Shown: positions 18,082 to 26,933 of the stretch, piece after piece
How positions within the stretch are numbered: position 1 is the stretch's first letter
Layout: every line of letters starts with the position of its first letter
DNA from: an uncultured Pelagibacteraceae bacterium
GTDB taxonomy: Bacteria; Pseudomonadota; Alphaproteobacteria; Pelagibacterales; Pelagibacteraceae
Direction of reading: 5' to 3'
Length of the DNA: 64,000 bases
Assembly (NCBI GenBank): GCA_902557215.1
Contig: CACDZM010000001.1
Location: 186,001 to 250,000, forward strand
Translations under genes and position numbers: made by a program
Notes under the pieces: model-generated
Seen by the model: the letters and a program-made list of their open reading frames with translations, nothing else
What the model was told of the DNA's origin: nothing
Databases searched by the model: none

Positions 18082-19149
18082 ATGTTGTTCAAAAATTTCT
18101 TGGTGTTCATACCAGGTATAATACTTGCATTTGTTCTTTATTCTCTTTCACAAGGTTTTAATAACATTATTGGTATTGAGCTTTTAGGATATATTAAAAG
18201 TCCGATCTCCACGGCGATGATAGCAATTCTACTCGGTATTTTCTTTGGGAATTTTTTTAAAATTAGAGAAAGTTTTCAAAAAGGATTAGATTTTACTAAG
18301 GATTATATCTTAAAACTTGGCATAATCTGTTTAGGAATACAATTAAAGCCTTTTGAGTTTTTTGAGTTTGGAAAAATTGCAATTCCATTGATATTAATTT
18401 GTATAATTAGTGTCTTAATCGTAATAAAACTTTTAATTAAGAAACTTCAAATACCAACTCGGATGGCTTATTTGATATCAATCGGAAGCAGCGTTTGTGG
18501 TACCACTGCTATCATGGCAACCGTGCCTGTAATAAAAGCAAATAAAAGTGAAATTTCTTATGCAATCGCAAATATTACTTTATTTGGAATATTATCGATG
18601 TTGTTATATCCTTATTTCTCAAATTTCTATTTTGAGGGAAATTCGTTATTTGCAGGTCTTTTTTTAGGAACAGCTATACACGAAACATCACAAGTTGCTG
18701 CAGCAGGATTAATATATGATCAACAGTATAATAGTCCCGAAACATTAAATATTGCAACTGTCACAAAACTTTTAAGAAATACTTTTTTAATAGTGATGAT
18801 ACCTCTTTTTGCCTTTCTTTATAATAGAGGTCAGGTAAAAAAAAAGGGTTACTCCATTTTAGGTATATTTCCTTATTTTATTTTAGGTTTTGTTGGGATG
18901 ATAATTTTAAGAAATATTGGTGATGAAGTTTTCTCAACTAATAATAATTGGATTGAAATTATAGATTTTATTAGAGCAAGTTCTAAAATTTTCCTAACTA
19001 TGGCTATGGCTGCTATAGGCTTATCAACAAACTTAAAAGATATTAGAAATATGGGTTATAAACCTTTTGTTGTTGGATTTACGGCAATGTTAACTGTAGG
19101 AGTTGTGAGTATTATAACTATAGAAACTTATATAAAATTTTTTATTTAG
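18082..19149 (+). CDS. suyZ: YeiH/UPF0324 family sulfate or sulfite exporter (SuyZ-like)
   Basis: 355 residues with about ten membrane helices. The YeiH/PSE-family pattern is visible: IKSPISTAMIAILLGIFFGN in the first third, then the SSVCGTTAIMATVPVIKA segment and AIHETSQVAAAG. Rein and colleagues, as I recall, described a member (SuyZ) next to suyAB in Paracoccus as a sulfate exporter, and the same gene order occurs here. It starts 14 bases after suyB and should discharge sulfate or sulfite produced by desulfonation. The end overlaps the convergent tauE by eight bases. Confidence 0.8.
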   Translation: MLFKNFLVFIPGIILAFVLYSLSQGFNNIIGIELLGYIKSPISTAMIAILLGIFFGNFFKIRESFQKGLDFTKDYILKLGIICLGIQLKPFEFFEFGKIAIPLILICIISVLIVIKLLIKKLQIPTRMAYLISIGSSVCGTTAIMATVPVIKANKSEISYAIANITLFGILSMLLYPYFSNFYFEGNSLFAGLFLGTAIHETSQVAAAGLIYDQQYNSPETLNIATVTKLLRNTFLIVMIPLFAFLYNRGQVKKKGYSILGIFPYFILGFVGMIILRNIGDEVFSTNNNWIEIIDFIRASSKIFLTMAMAAIGLSTNLKDIRNMGYKPFVVGFTAMLTVGVVSIITIETYIKFFI

Positions 19150-20236
19150 ATTGTTTAACTGGTTTTTTAAAATATTTTTCTCTAAACTTTGAAATTGATC
19201 TTCTAATAAAAGCAGCTGCAATTCCTAAAATAACAGCAAATAAAATCGAAAATAATCCATAGAAGAATGGCATATCCTCTGAAAACTCTTTAATAAACTT
19301 TGAGAAAAAATTTAAGTCTTTCGCGCTTATAGGTGTTGTGCCATTCAGTATTTCTTCTGCAAAGAAAGTATCATAAGCAATTACTATTCCTACAATTAAT
19401 AGTAAAATTGCTAATAATGCTTTTAGTCCAGAACTATCAATTTGCTCACCAAGTTTTTGACCTACTTGTACTCCAATTATTGAGCCTATAACTAACATTA
19501 GCACTAACATTAGATCTATTGAACCATAATTAATTGAATGAAGAAATGTAACTATGACACTAACAAAAATTGTTACAAATAAGGAAGTTCCAGGAACTAA
19601 TTTTGTTGGCATCTTAATAATATAAATCATTGCAGGCACTAAGATAAATGCACCACCGATCCCCATTATAGCTGCTATAAACCCAACAACTAATCCAATT
19701 ATGATAGGTGTGAATATACTTTCATATAGTTTTGATTTTGGAAACCTCATTCTAAAAGGAAGTCCATGTATCCAATAATGAACATGTAATTTTTTTTTCT
19801 CTACAATGTTCTTTTTGGCTTTATCAATTTCACCCAAACTTTCCACTAACATCAGAGTGCCAATTATTGCAAGAATATACATGTAGGCTAAAGAAATTAC
19901 TGTATCTATTTTACCGATGTCTTTAAAATATGTGAAAGTAAAAATACCCACTATGGTTCCTATAGTTCCACCAATTACAATCATAAATCCCATTTTGTAA
20001 TCTAAAGTATTTTTTAACCAGTGAGTGGTTGATCCAGATACAGAGGTTGCCAAAATATTGTTGGCCTCGTTGGCAACTGCATAAGCTGGGGGAACACCCA
20101 TGAAGATTAAAAAAGGTGTCATTAAGAAACCGCCTCCTACACCAAATAAACCAGAGAGAACTCCAACTATAGCGCTTATTAAAAGTATTTCGACAGGGTT
20201 AATAAATACTTGAGCTATAGGTAAAAAAACATCCAT
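19142..20236 (-). CDS. tauE: TauE/SafE family sulfite/organosulfur exporter
   Basis: 364 residues with eight or nine membrane helices in two repeats, each carrying the glycine-rich signature (GLFGVGGGFLMTP near residue 28; AAIMGIGGAFILVPA near residue 187). A cytoplasmic loop of about 45 residues (Lys-rich, LHVHYW) joins the halves, and the C-terminus is a basic tail. Family members move sulfite, sulfoacetate or other anions. It lies last in the apr operon direction, convergent with suyZ, so it plausibly removes sulfite that exceeds APS reductase capacity. Length is longer than the usual 250-300. Confidence 0.85.
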   Translation of the reverse strand: MDVFLPIAQVFINPVEILLISAIVGVLSGLFGVGGGFLMTPFLIFMGVPPAYAVANEANNILATSVSGSTTHWLKNTLDYKMGFMIVIGGTIGTIVGIFTFTYFKDIGKIDTVISLAYMYILAIIGTLMLVESLGEIDKAKKNIVEKKKLHVHYWIHGLPFRMRFPKSKLYESIFTPIIIGLVVGFIAAIMGIGGAFILVPAMIYIIKMPTKLVPGTSLFVTIFVSVIVTFLHSINYGSIDLMLVLMLVIGSIIGVQVGQKLGEQIDSSGLKALLAILLLIVGIVIAYDTFFAEEILNGTTPISAKDLNFFSKFIKEFSEDMPFFYGLFSILFAVILGIAAAFIRRSISKFREKYFKKPVKQSK

Positions 20237-20258
20237 CTTAAAAAACTTTAAATATAAC

Positions 20259-20393
20259 TTAACTAAAAGTTATAAAAGTTCCAAATAAGATTACACCCCA
20301 ACAAGCAACAATTGCTGAAAAAATTCCTGTTTTAATTAACGTCGTTTTTTTTTCAGAGAGTATTTGGGGCATTTTTATATTTGGAAGGTGCAT
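20259..20393 (-). CDS. Small membrane protein in apr operon, 44 aa
   Basis: ATG at 20393 and TAA at 20259-20261 give 44 residues. A hydrophilic start (HLPNIKMPQILSEKKTT) leads into one hydrophobic helix (about residues 22-42) with a Cys and Trp in its middle (ACWGV). It lies between the 116-aa gene and tauE, on the same strand, and so seems to be part of the apr-tauE run. An internal Met at residue 8 could be the true start. Function unknown; an accessory peptide for AprM or TauE is only a guess. Confidence 0.5.
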   Translation of the reverse strand: MHLPNIKMPQILSEKKTTLIKTGIFSAIVACWGVILFGTFITFS

Positions 20394-20456
20394 TTATATT
20401 TCTCATACACCCGGTAGATAAATTGTCAAACTATTATTGAAAAATTAATTCTTTTT

Positions 20457-20807
20457 TTAGTAGATAGTTGCACCAAAAACTTTGACCTCGCCATCCTCCA
20501 CTCCAAGCACAAGTCTGCCTAAAAATTCACCAGGAATTTTCTTATTAGTTTGTTTGATAAGAACTGTAATGTGATCTCCCCTTCTTAAAGTGCCGAAAGG
20601 CTCATAAGTTTCATTTAAGTTGGTGATTAGCTCATTATTTGCCCACTGCTTGCCCAATTCTACCTCATTGGCACCAAATAACATCTGTGTTGAAAAATCT
20701 CTTGTAAAACTTCCATAATCCTTAAGATTTGAGGATCTTACTAAGTTCTCCCAAAATGGTTTACCTATTGCAAAAATTTCTTCATCAGATTTAGCTAATA
20801 AGTCCAT
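20457..20807 (-). CDS. Conserved-looking 116-aa protein downstream of aprA, function unknown
   Basis: A soluble 116-residue protein without signal peptide or membrane helix. Features are an N-terminal helix (KSDEEIFAIGKPFWENL), FGANEVELGKQWAN, a central basic LRRGDHITVLIKQ strand and a C-terminal strand pair (GRLVLGVEDGEVKVFGATIY). The helix-then-sheet plan is like an NTF2/SnoaL-type cone but no family signature is certain. It starts 23 bases after aprA and is on the same strand, so it is likely co-expressed with APS reductase. I do not recognise it and propose no reaction. Confidence 0.75.
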   Translation of the reverse strand: MDLLAKSDEEIFAIGKPFWENLVRSSNLKDYGSFTRDFSTQMLFGANEVELGKQWANNELITNLNETYEPFGTLRRGDHITVLIKQTNKKIPGEFLGRLVLGVEDGEVKVFGATIY

Positions 20808-20830
20808 GAATTTTTAATTAAAATGTTTAA

Positions 20831-22690
20831 TTAAGAGGCTTTCTTTTTCTCTTTTTCATCGACAATATGATAAACAGGGACCTTTTCTAGAGTAAATTTA
20901 CCAGTTTTTGGATCTCTCCTTGAGACAGTCAAACAATGCCAGTTCTCATCATCTAATTTCATATGATCACCCCTATAATAATAGCCAGGCCAACGTGTTT
21001 CTTCTCTAAACAAGGTATGTTCTGTTACACATTGAGAGGTTAAAGCTCTGTGTTTCAACTCCCAAGCTCTCATTAATTGATGATAATCCTCAGCACCTAC
21101 TTTTTCTAAGTCCTCTTGGAGCCAATCTAAAAGTTCTAATGCTTTTTTTAGTAAATTTCCATTGGTCATGTAATTTGATGTAATTCCACCCACATATTCA
21201 TCCATGATTTTTTGCAATCTTTGTAGGCCTTGAATTGGCGATATGTAACTTGGAGATACTGTACCACCTGTAATCTCATTTTGAGCAACAGTAAAAGTTT
21301 CCAAGGGTTTGTATACTGCGGTCTTAAAATTTTCACATTGATTATCAGACACTTTGATTCCCTCAGCTTTTTTATCCTCTATATATTTGACTGCTGCTTT
21401 AGCTGCTAATCTTCCCTCAGTAAACGATCCTGATGAAAATTTATGAGCACTACCACCAACTGTATCTCCCGCACCAAAAAGTCCATCAATAGTTAACATT
21501 CTATTATAACCCCAAAAATATTCTGGAGGAGAAAGATCTTCAGGTCCACTCACCCATGCTCCAGAACATGTAGCATGAGAACCCATTACATAAGGTTCAG
21601 ATGTCGTCAGCTCTGGATTTGTATATTTTGGATCAATATTTTGTGATGCCCAAACAACAGCTTGACCAACTGTCATTCCTAAAAAGTTCTCCCATCCAAC
21701 TGTTTCTAAATGTGGGTCCTGAAAAGCTTCTTTGGTAACCATGTGGATCGGTCCACCACCTGCAGCTACCTCTTGGATAAATGCATGGTTTCTTAAACAA
21801 GTTGGAGTTGGATGATGATCAATATACTCCCCTACTAATTCTTTAGTTTGATCATACCATTTTTTCTCGTAGTTTTCTCCATTAGCATTTTGTGTATATG
21901 TTTTTAAATGTAAAAAATATGCTCCAACGGGTCCATAACCATCTTTAAATCTACACAACACAATTCTATTTTCCATTTGAGTCATCTTAGCACCTGCAGC
22001 AATAGGTAGGGCATATGCAGATCCATTACTCCATGGTGCATACCAAGTTCTTCCCATACCTTCACCTACAGCCCTCGGTTTGAAAATATGTGATGCACCA
22101 CCTGCAGCAACGATAACTGCTTTTGCTCTAAACACATGAAAATCACCCGTTCTCATATTAAAACCAACTGCACCACCAATTCTATTTTCTTGAGACTCGT
22201 CCATTAACAAATGTGTAACCATTATTCTGTTATAAATTTTATCAGCAGACTTTTTTGCTGCCTCAGCAACAATTGGTTTATAACTTTCACCATGAATCAT
22301 TATTTGCCATTTACCTTCTCTAAGATATCTACCTGTTTTTTCATTTTTCATCATTGGTAAACCCCACTCGTCAAACATGTGAACAGTTGAGTCTACATGA
22401 CGAGCCATGTCATAACCTAAATCTTCCCTTACCATTCCCATTAAATCATTTCTCGCATATCTCACATGGTCTTCAGGTTGATTTTCATCCCATTGCATTC
22501 CCATGTAACAATTAATTGCATATAAACCTTGTGCGACTGCACCACTTCGATCAATGTTTGCTTTTTCAACACAAACAATTTTTAAATCTCTTCCCCAATG
22601 CCTGGCTTCAAATGTTGCTCCTGTACCAGCCATTCCGCCACCAACAACTAATACATCACATTCCTCGTAGTGTGTTTTATGCTTAGCCAT
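20831..22690 (-). CDS. aprA: Adenylylsulfate reductase, alpha subunit (AprA)
   Basis: 619 residues of the fumarate reductase-like flavoprotein family. The FAD glycine motif is VLVVGGGMAGTGA (near residue 12). AprA hallmarks include GAVAQGLYAINCYMG, RHVDSTVHMFDEWG and the C-terminal HRALTSQCVTEHTLFREETRWPGYY region. It catalyses interconversion of APS with sulfite and AMP; with AprB and AprM in a heterotroph it probably runs toward APS (sulfite oxidation). The start overlaps the aprB stop by one base (TAATG). No ATP sulfurylase is in the window. Confidence 0.95.
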   Translation of the reverse strand: MAKHKTHYEECDVLVVGGGMAGTGATFEARHWGRDLKIVCVEKANIDRSGAVAQGLYAINCYMGMQWDENQPEDHVRYARNDLMGMVREDLGYDMARHVDSTVHMFDEWGLPMMKNEKTGRYLREGKWQIMIHGESYKPIVAEAAKKSADKIYNRIMVTHLLMDESQENRIGGAVGFNMRTGDFHVFRAKAVIVAAGGASHIFKPRAVGEGMGRTWYAPWSNGSAYALPIAAGAKMTQMENRIVLCRFKDGYGPVGAYFLHLKTYTQNANGENYEKKWYDQTKELVGEYIDHHPTPTCLRNHAFIQEVAAGGGPIHMVTKEAFQDPHLETVGWENFLGMTVGQAVVWASQNIDPKYTNPELTTSEPYVMGSHATCSGAWVSGPEDLSPPEYFWGYNRMLTIDGLFGAGDTVGGSAHKFSSGSFTEGRLAAKAAVKYIEDKKAEGIKVSDNQCENFKTAVYKPLETFTVAQNEITGGTVSPSYISPIQGLQRLQKIMDEYVGGITSNYMTNGNLLKKALELLDWLQEDLEKVGAEDYHQLMRAWELKHRALTSQCVTEHTLFREETRWPGYYYRGDHMKLDDENWHCLTVSRRDPKTGKFTLEKVPVYHIVDEKEKKKAS

Positions 22691-23160
22691 TAATAGTAGA
22701 CACCTTTTTTGAAAGATTCTTTTGGAACTGATGGTAATTCTTTATTGGTATTTAAACCCTCTGGCTCACTATATAGTCTCTGCGAGTTTATTTCTCCCTG
22801 ATTAGGTGTATCACCTTCAGCAAGCTTAGGTATAAATTTTCCCCATGGCTTTGTTGTTATTGGTGAAACAAAATTTTTCTCTGTTCCATTTCTAAATTTA
22901 ATCTTCCAAGAGATGGTTCCTTTTTCTTCTTCTCTTCTAACTCTAACACTGTGACCCATCGGGGCAAAGTCAGCATACCCTCTTACATCGATCGCATGAT
23001 TTGGGCATGCTTTGACACAAGAATAACATTCCCAACAAAAATTTGGTTCAATATTTTTTGCTCTTCTAATATTTTCATCAATGTGCATTATGTCTGACGG
23101 ACATATGTCTACACAGTGTCCACAGCCATCACATCTTGTCATGTATACAAAAGTTGACAT
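22690..23160 (-). CDS. aprB: Adenylylsulfate reductase, beta subunit (AprB)
   Basis: 156 residues with two [4Fe-4S] clusters: C10, C13, C16, C20 and C42, C45, C48, C52, in the ferredoxin-like N-terminal half. The rest wraps the alpha subunit (GKFIPKLAEGDTPNQG segment), as in known AprB proteins. It passes electrons between the AprA flavin and the membrane partner. The length matches the family. It sits 33 bases after aprM and directly before aprA. Confidence 0.94.
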   Translation of the reverse strand: MSTFVYMTRCDGCGHCVDICPSDIMHIDENIRRAKNIEPNFCWECYSCVKACPNHAIDVRGYADFAPMGHSVRVRREEEKGTISWKIKFRNGTEKNFVSPITTKPWGKFIPKLAEGDTPNQGEINSQRLYSEPEGLNTNKELPSVPKESFKKGVYY

Positions 23161-23193
23161 AATTTTTATTTTACTCCTTTTTCTAATATCATA

Positions 23194-23988
23194 TTAATAA
23201 TGTTTTGGCTCTTCTCTTTTTATACCCAGGCCAAATTGTTCAGGGGCATCAGCTGGTGGAGGTAGATTATCTCTAGAACCATCTGCTTCTGCTAAGTTTT
23301 TTTGTATTGCTGCTCCAGGTTTATAAAACATATGTGCAAATTTTGACCAATAAACACCACCAAATAAAATTAAGTTTGATGCCACAAATAAAGTTAAGAA
23401 TAAATTAGACAGACCTATTTGCCCATTAAATTGAGCGAATGACCAAGCTAACCCAAAAGTTGAGCAAGCCAGTAATGCTAAAACAAATAAATCAGCTTTA
23501 ATAATTCTATACCAAGGATGAGCTTCCGCTGATACGTCTACTCTTAAAAAAAACCAAAACCAATACCCACCTAAGCAAGTTAATATTGCTCCTGCATGCC
23601 AAATCATTGACCAAGTTTGAGAAGTTGGTTTATCAGCACCTGTGTAACAAAAAACTAAAACAGCTGATGACACCCAAAATAAAATTGTTCCATACATTCC
23701 TAGAACATGGGCTAATCTTCTTTTACCAAAACCTAGTTCAGAGGTAGTACCAATATCAACAACTGTTGTTTTGGCAATCACGGAAACTTTTTCTCCAACA
23801 CCTAGTTCTTTTGTCGCTGATAGTTTTGCTTTTTTTGCGTTATTAAAAAAATAAGTCAAATTTTTATGATGTATCATTTGAATAATAGTTCCAACTGCAA
23901 TCAACAAAACCATTGCAATAATAAAAGATTGCATTGCAAATGGTGAAATAGTTTCTGATAAAATTGAAAATGGATTGTTACTTAACAT
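23194..23988 (-). CDS. aprM: AprM-type membrane anchor of APS reductase
   Basis: 264 residues with five or six membrane helices; the first hydrophobic segment is at about 17-37. Several conserved-looking His lie in or by helices (HVLGMYG, IWHAGA, AEAHPWYR, FAHMF), suggesting haem b or quinone contacts, as in NarI/DsrM-like subunits. A 40-residue cytoplasmic C-terminal tail ends in EEPKHY. First gene of the apr run; known alternative is QmoABC, which is absent. It should take electrons from AprBA into the quinone pool. Redox role is inferred from neighbours and family. Confidence 0.82.
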   Translation of the reverse strand: MLSNNPFSILSETISPFAMQSFIIAMVLLIAVGTIIQMIHHKNLTYFFNNAKKAKLSATKELGVGEKVSVIAKTTVVDIGTTSELGFGKRRLAHVLGMYGTILFWVSSAVLVFCYTGADKPTSQTWSMIWHAGAILTCLGGYWFWFFLRVDVSAEAHPWYRIIKADLFVLALLACSTFGLAWSFAQFNGQIGLSNLFLTLFVASNLILFGGVYWSKFAHMFYKPGAAIQKNLAEADGSRDNLPPPADAPEQFGLGIKREEPKHY

Positions 23989-24035
23989 TTCCGCCTTTTG
24001 TTAAATTTTGAATTAGTTTTAAAGTTTTATATATA

Positions 24036-24054
24036 GTTGAAATTATAGTTCAAC
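24036..24054. promoter_or_regulatory. Inverted repeat upstream of aprMBA
   Basis: GTTGAA (24036-24041) and TTCAAC (24049-24054) form a 6-bp inverted repeat with a 7-base spacer, about 48 bases upstream of the aprM ATG and within the 100-base gap that separates it from the HIT gene. It is a possible operator for the sulfite-oxidation genes. Short arms limit confidence. Confidence 0.3.
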
Positions 24055-24088
24055 CTCAAACTGCGGTCAATTTGTCTTTTATAACAGG

Positions 24089-24490
24089 CTAATTATTTCT
24101 TTTATAGTGTTGTTTGTTTGGAATGACTGATCGCACTCCACCCTGGGGATTGTCAACATCTCCTTCTCTTCGGGGAATCAGATGAAAATGACAATGTAAA
24201 ATAGATTGACCGGATACAATTCCTATATTTGTACCTAGATTAAATCCTTTAACTAATGGATCTTTATTGGTTATTTCTTTTTTAACAATTTTTATAAGTT
24301 TATTGCATGCAACCAATTCATCATTAGATATTTCAAAATAATCCTTTATGTGTCTTTTGGGTATAATCAAACAATGGTGTTCTGAGACTGGATATGAATC
24401 ATAACTTACGAATGCCAACTCATTTTCATAAACAATTCCAGTTTTTTTTACATCACAAAATAAACAAGGATTGTTTGGATCTTTCATCAA
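24089..24490 (-). CDS. HIT family nucleotide-binding protein
   Basis: 133 residues with the HIT triad HCHFHLIPRR (H99, H101, H103), and an N-terminal zinc-type pair CLFC (C9, C12). Proteins of this family hydrolyse nucleotide conjugates such as AMP-lysine or dinucleoside polyphosphates. It is the last gene of the metC-MFS-pabBAC run; the previous gene ends with no spacing. A second Met follows the first, so the start may be one codon later. The substrate is not defined. Confidence 0.9.
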   Translation of the reverse strand: MMKDPNNPCLFCDVKKTGIVYENELAFVSYDSYPVSEHHCLIIPKRHIKDYFEISNDELVACNKLIKIVKKEITNKDPLVKGFNLGTNIGIVSGQSILHCHFHLIPRREGDVDNPQGGVRSVIPNKQHYKRNN

Positions 24491-25264
24491 TTAAAATCTA
24501 TAATAATTACATTTGTTTATAACGGCATCATATTGCTTTGATAGAAACTTAAATTTTTTTAGGTTTTTTCTTTTCCATCTAAGCTCATTTATAGTTTTAA
24601 CTGAAGTAACCCCTTTCCCAGAACCTATTAATAATATTTCATCATAATTTTTTATTTCTTTAAGCAAAATATCTTTTTTTATTATCTTTCTTATTTTTGT
24701 TTTAAAAAATTTATAAGTATTTCCCTCATAATAATCCTTTTTGGGAGTAAAAAATCTTTGATCTTTAACAAATAGTAAATTTGAGGTTCCAGTTTCTAAT
24801 AATTTCTTATTAGATACTAATGCAATATCTGATTGAGAGTTATCCATTTTAGATAAATAAGATAATATTTTTTTATATTTAAGGTTTTTAAATTCTGGTT
24901 TTTCTCTTTTTAATTTTACTAACCTCAAATTAAAATTTAATTTTGGCTTAACTCGTTTCCTTAAAGAGATTGAAATAACTTTCTTATTTATAGCAATTCT
25001 CAATAGATGATTGTATTTCCTTTTTTTGGATAAATTTTTATTTATTATTTTTAAAATATCTGACTTTAATGATTTCTTTTTTATTTGATATTTTTTCAAT
25101 GATAAAATTAAATTTTTTAAATGATTATCAAAGAATAAAATTTTTGCTGGTTTCCCAAAAATCCACATAGTGGTGAAAATTCCATGATCCCCCCAAAGAT
25201 CTTGGAATTCTATCTGTTTTAAGTCTTTAAGCTGATAAGATTTTTTTAATAAGTAGGTTACCAT
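24491..25264 (-). CDS. pabC: Class IV aminotransferase family, probable aminodeoxychorismate lyase (PabC)
   Basis: 257 residues of fold-type IV PLP enzymes. The Lys expected to carry PLP is in the KYKKILSYLSK segment, and the E-T-G-T-SN motif (LETGTSNLLFVK) binds the cofactor phosphate, as in PabC and branched-chain transaminases. With pabA and pabB directly upstream, conversion of aminodeoxychorismate to 4-aminobenzoate and pyruvate for folate is the best reading. The start overlaps pabA by 38 bases. The protein is extremely Lys-rich, typical of this genome. Confidence 0.8.
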   Translation of the reverse strand: MVTYLLKKSYQLKDLKQIEFQDLWGDHGIFTTMWIFGKPAKILFFDNHLKNLILSLKKYQIKKKSLKSDILKIINKNLSKKRKYNHLLRIAINKKVISISLRKRVKPKLNFNLRLVKLKREKPEFKNLKYKKILSYLSKMDNSQSDIALVSNKKLLETGTSNLLFVKDQRFFTPKKDYYEGNTYKFFKTKIRKIIKKDILLKEIKNYDEILLIGSGKGVTSVKTINELRWKRKNLKKFKFLSKQYDAVINKCNYYRF

Positions 25265-25784
25265 TGATAGTTAAAAAAGATTCTGGGTGAAATTGAAATC
25301 CATATATTTTTTCCTTTTTATTTTCAAATGCCATTGCAACTTTTGAATTTAAACATCTCATAGTTATCTCAAAATTGTTAGATTTGAAAGGTTCTTTTAA
25401 TTTTAAAGAATGATACCTGCCAACTTTAAATATTTTTCCTTTGTTGAATAAAGATTTATTAGTGATTACTTTTATATTTGATTGAAATCCATGATAAATT
25501 TTTTTTTGTTCAACAATTTTTGCACCCTCGCAAAATAAAATATGTTGAAATCCTAAACAAATCCCTATGATTTTCTTTTTACCTTTATATTTTTTATAAA
25601 TTTGTGAAGTAATTGGATAATTTTTTGGATTACCTGGTCCAGGTGAGAAAATTATTGTAGATGCTTGCTTAATTTTATTTTCGCTAATTTTATCATAGTT
25701 ATCGCACTCAACTTTATCAAACAAAGCAAATTGATGGACAACATTATGAGTAAAGGAGTCGTTATGATCAATTACATAAATCAT
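25227..25784 (-). CDS. pabA: Glutamine amidotransferase, PabA/TrpG type
   Basis: 185 residues with the class I amidotransferase triad: C76 in GICLGFQ, H166 and E168 in FQFHPESF, and the SPGPGNP oxyanion loop near residue 47. It supplies ammonia from glutamine to PabB. The ATG overlaps the pabB stop by four bases (ATGA). Anthranilate synthase use (TrpG) is possible because many bacteria share one subunit, but the PabC neighbour favours folate synthesis. Confidence 0.88.
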   Translation of the reverse strand: MIYVIDHNDSFTHNVVHQFALFDKVECDNYDKISENKIKQASTIIFSPGPGNPKNYPITSQIYKKYKGKKKIIGICLGFQHILFCEGAKIVEQKKIYHGFQSNIKVITNKSLFNKGKIFKVGRYHSLKLKEPFKSNNFEITMRCLNSKVAMAFENKKEKIYGFQFHPESFLTINGNLLIKKILSA

Positions 25785-26932
25785 TTAAATAAATCTATTA
25801 ACGCTTTAGCTTTAAGAAAATTCTCATTAAATTCATTATTGGCATTACTATCGACGACAACACCTGAGGCAACTGAAATTTCAGATATATTTTTATAATT
25901 TAGAATTGAACGTATAATTATATTAAATCTCATATCACCATTAAATTTTATATAGCCAAAACTACCTGTATAAATATTCCTATTTTCTTTTTCCTGATTA
26001 TTCAAAAGATTAAGCGTATTTATCTTTGGACACCCAATAACTGAACCACCTGGCATCATTGCTTTAATTATATCAAAGTTGTTGATATTTTTTTTTAATT
26101 TTCCTTTAATCAAACTAACATAATGAAAGAGATCTTTGTATTCTTCGACAATTTTTTGTTTAGATAATTTTACAGAGCCTACTTTACAAATTCTCGATAA
26201 ATCATTTCTTTCCATATCCACTATCATATTGTGTTCCTTGGTCTCTTTTAAATTTTTTCTAAAATATTTTAGCGCTTTCAATTTATTCAAATTTTTCGTT
26301 TTTTTTACAGTCCCGGCTATTGGTTTTGTTGATATATCAGCACCTTTTTTTGTTATTAAGTTCTCTGGCGAACAACTAATTATTGAGTAATTATTATCTT
26401 TAATCATGAAGGCCTCAGGTGCTAAATTGCTATTAGATAATCTTGAAAAAAAATCTAAGGGATTAATTTTTGATTTGGTCTTATATTTGGTACAAATCTT
26501 AATTTGATAAGTTTCACCTTTTTTAATTTTTTTTTTAAATTTACTGAATATTTTCGTATAATTTTTTTTATTCATATTAATTTGAAAATTTCCAGCGACA
26601 AAATTTTGTTTTGGATATTTAAAATTATTACTTAATTTAATTTTTTTTTCTGGTTTATAGAAAATTCCTTTTGGAAAATTTAAATTTTTTTGTTTTGGGA
26701 CCTTGATATTAATCAAATTATTCAACAACTCGTATCCAAAAAAACCAATGAATAGATCAGTATTTTTTAATTTTTTTTTATTTATTTTACTTAAAAAATT
26801 CTTAATATTTTTATTATTCAAAATAATTTTTTTTGAAAAATCAGTATAAAGATCAAATCCTTTTTGGGATTTATAAATAATATAAGGTGCTCCCGACTGA
26901 TGTATATCTGATAATTGTTTTGTTATATTCAA
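25781..26932 (-). CDS. pabB: Aminodeoxychorismate synthase component I (PabB)
   Basis: 383 residues of the chorismate-binding family. C-terminal landmarks are STKPIAGTVKKTKN, SVIGCPKIN and TGSFGYIKFNGDMRFNI, which form the chorismate and Mg site. The N-terminal part is short (family members reach about 450 residues) but keeps the lipocalin-like start. With PabA it makes 4-amino-4-deoxychorismate from chorismate and glutamine. PIAGT is the TrpE/PabB motif; PabB usually has PIKGT and TrpE has PIAGT, so a TrpE-like activity cannot be excluded. One base separates it from the MFS gene. Confidence 0.82.
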   Translation of the reverse strand: MNITKQLSDIHQSGAPYIIYKSQKGFDLYTDFSKKIILNNKNIKNFLSKINKKKLKNTDLFIGFFGYELLNNLINIKVPKQKNLNFPKGIFYKPEKKIKLSNNFKYPKQNFVAGNFQINMNKKNYTKIFSKFKKKIKKGETYQIKICTKYKTKSKINPLDFFSRLSNSNLAPEAFMIKDNNYSIISCSPENLITKKGADISTKPIAGTVKKTKNLNKLKALKYFRKNLKETKEHNMIVDMERNDLSRICKVGSVKLSKQKIVEEYKDLFHYVSLIKGKLKKNINNFDIIKAMMPGGSVIGCPKINTLNLLNNQEKENRNIYTGSFGYIKFNGDMRFNIIIRSILNYKNISEISVASGVVVDSNANNEFNENFLKAKALIDLFK

Positions 26933-26933
26933 T

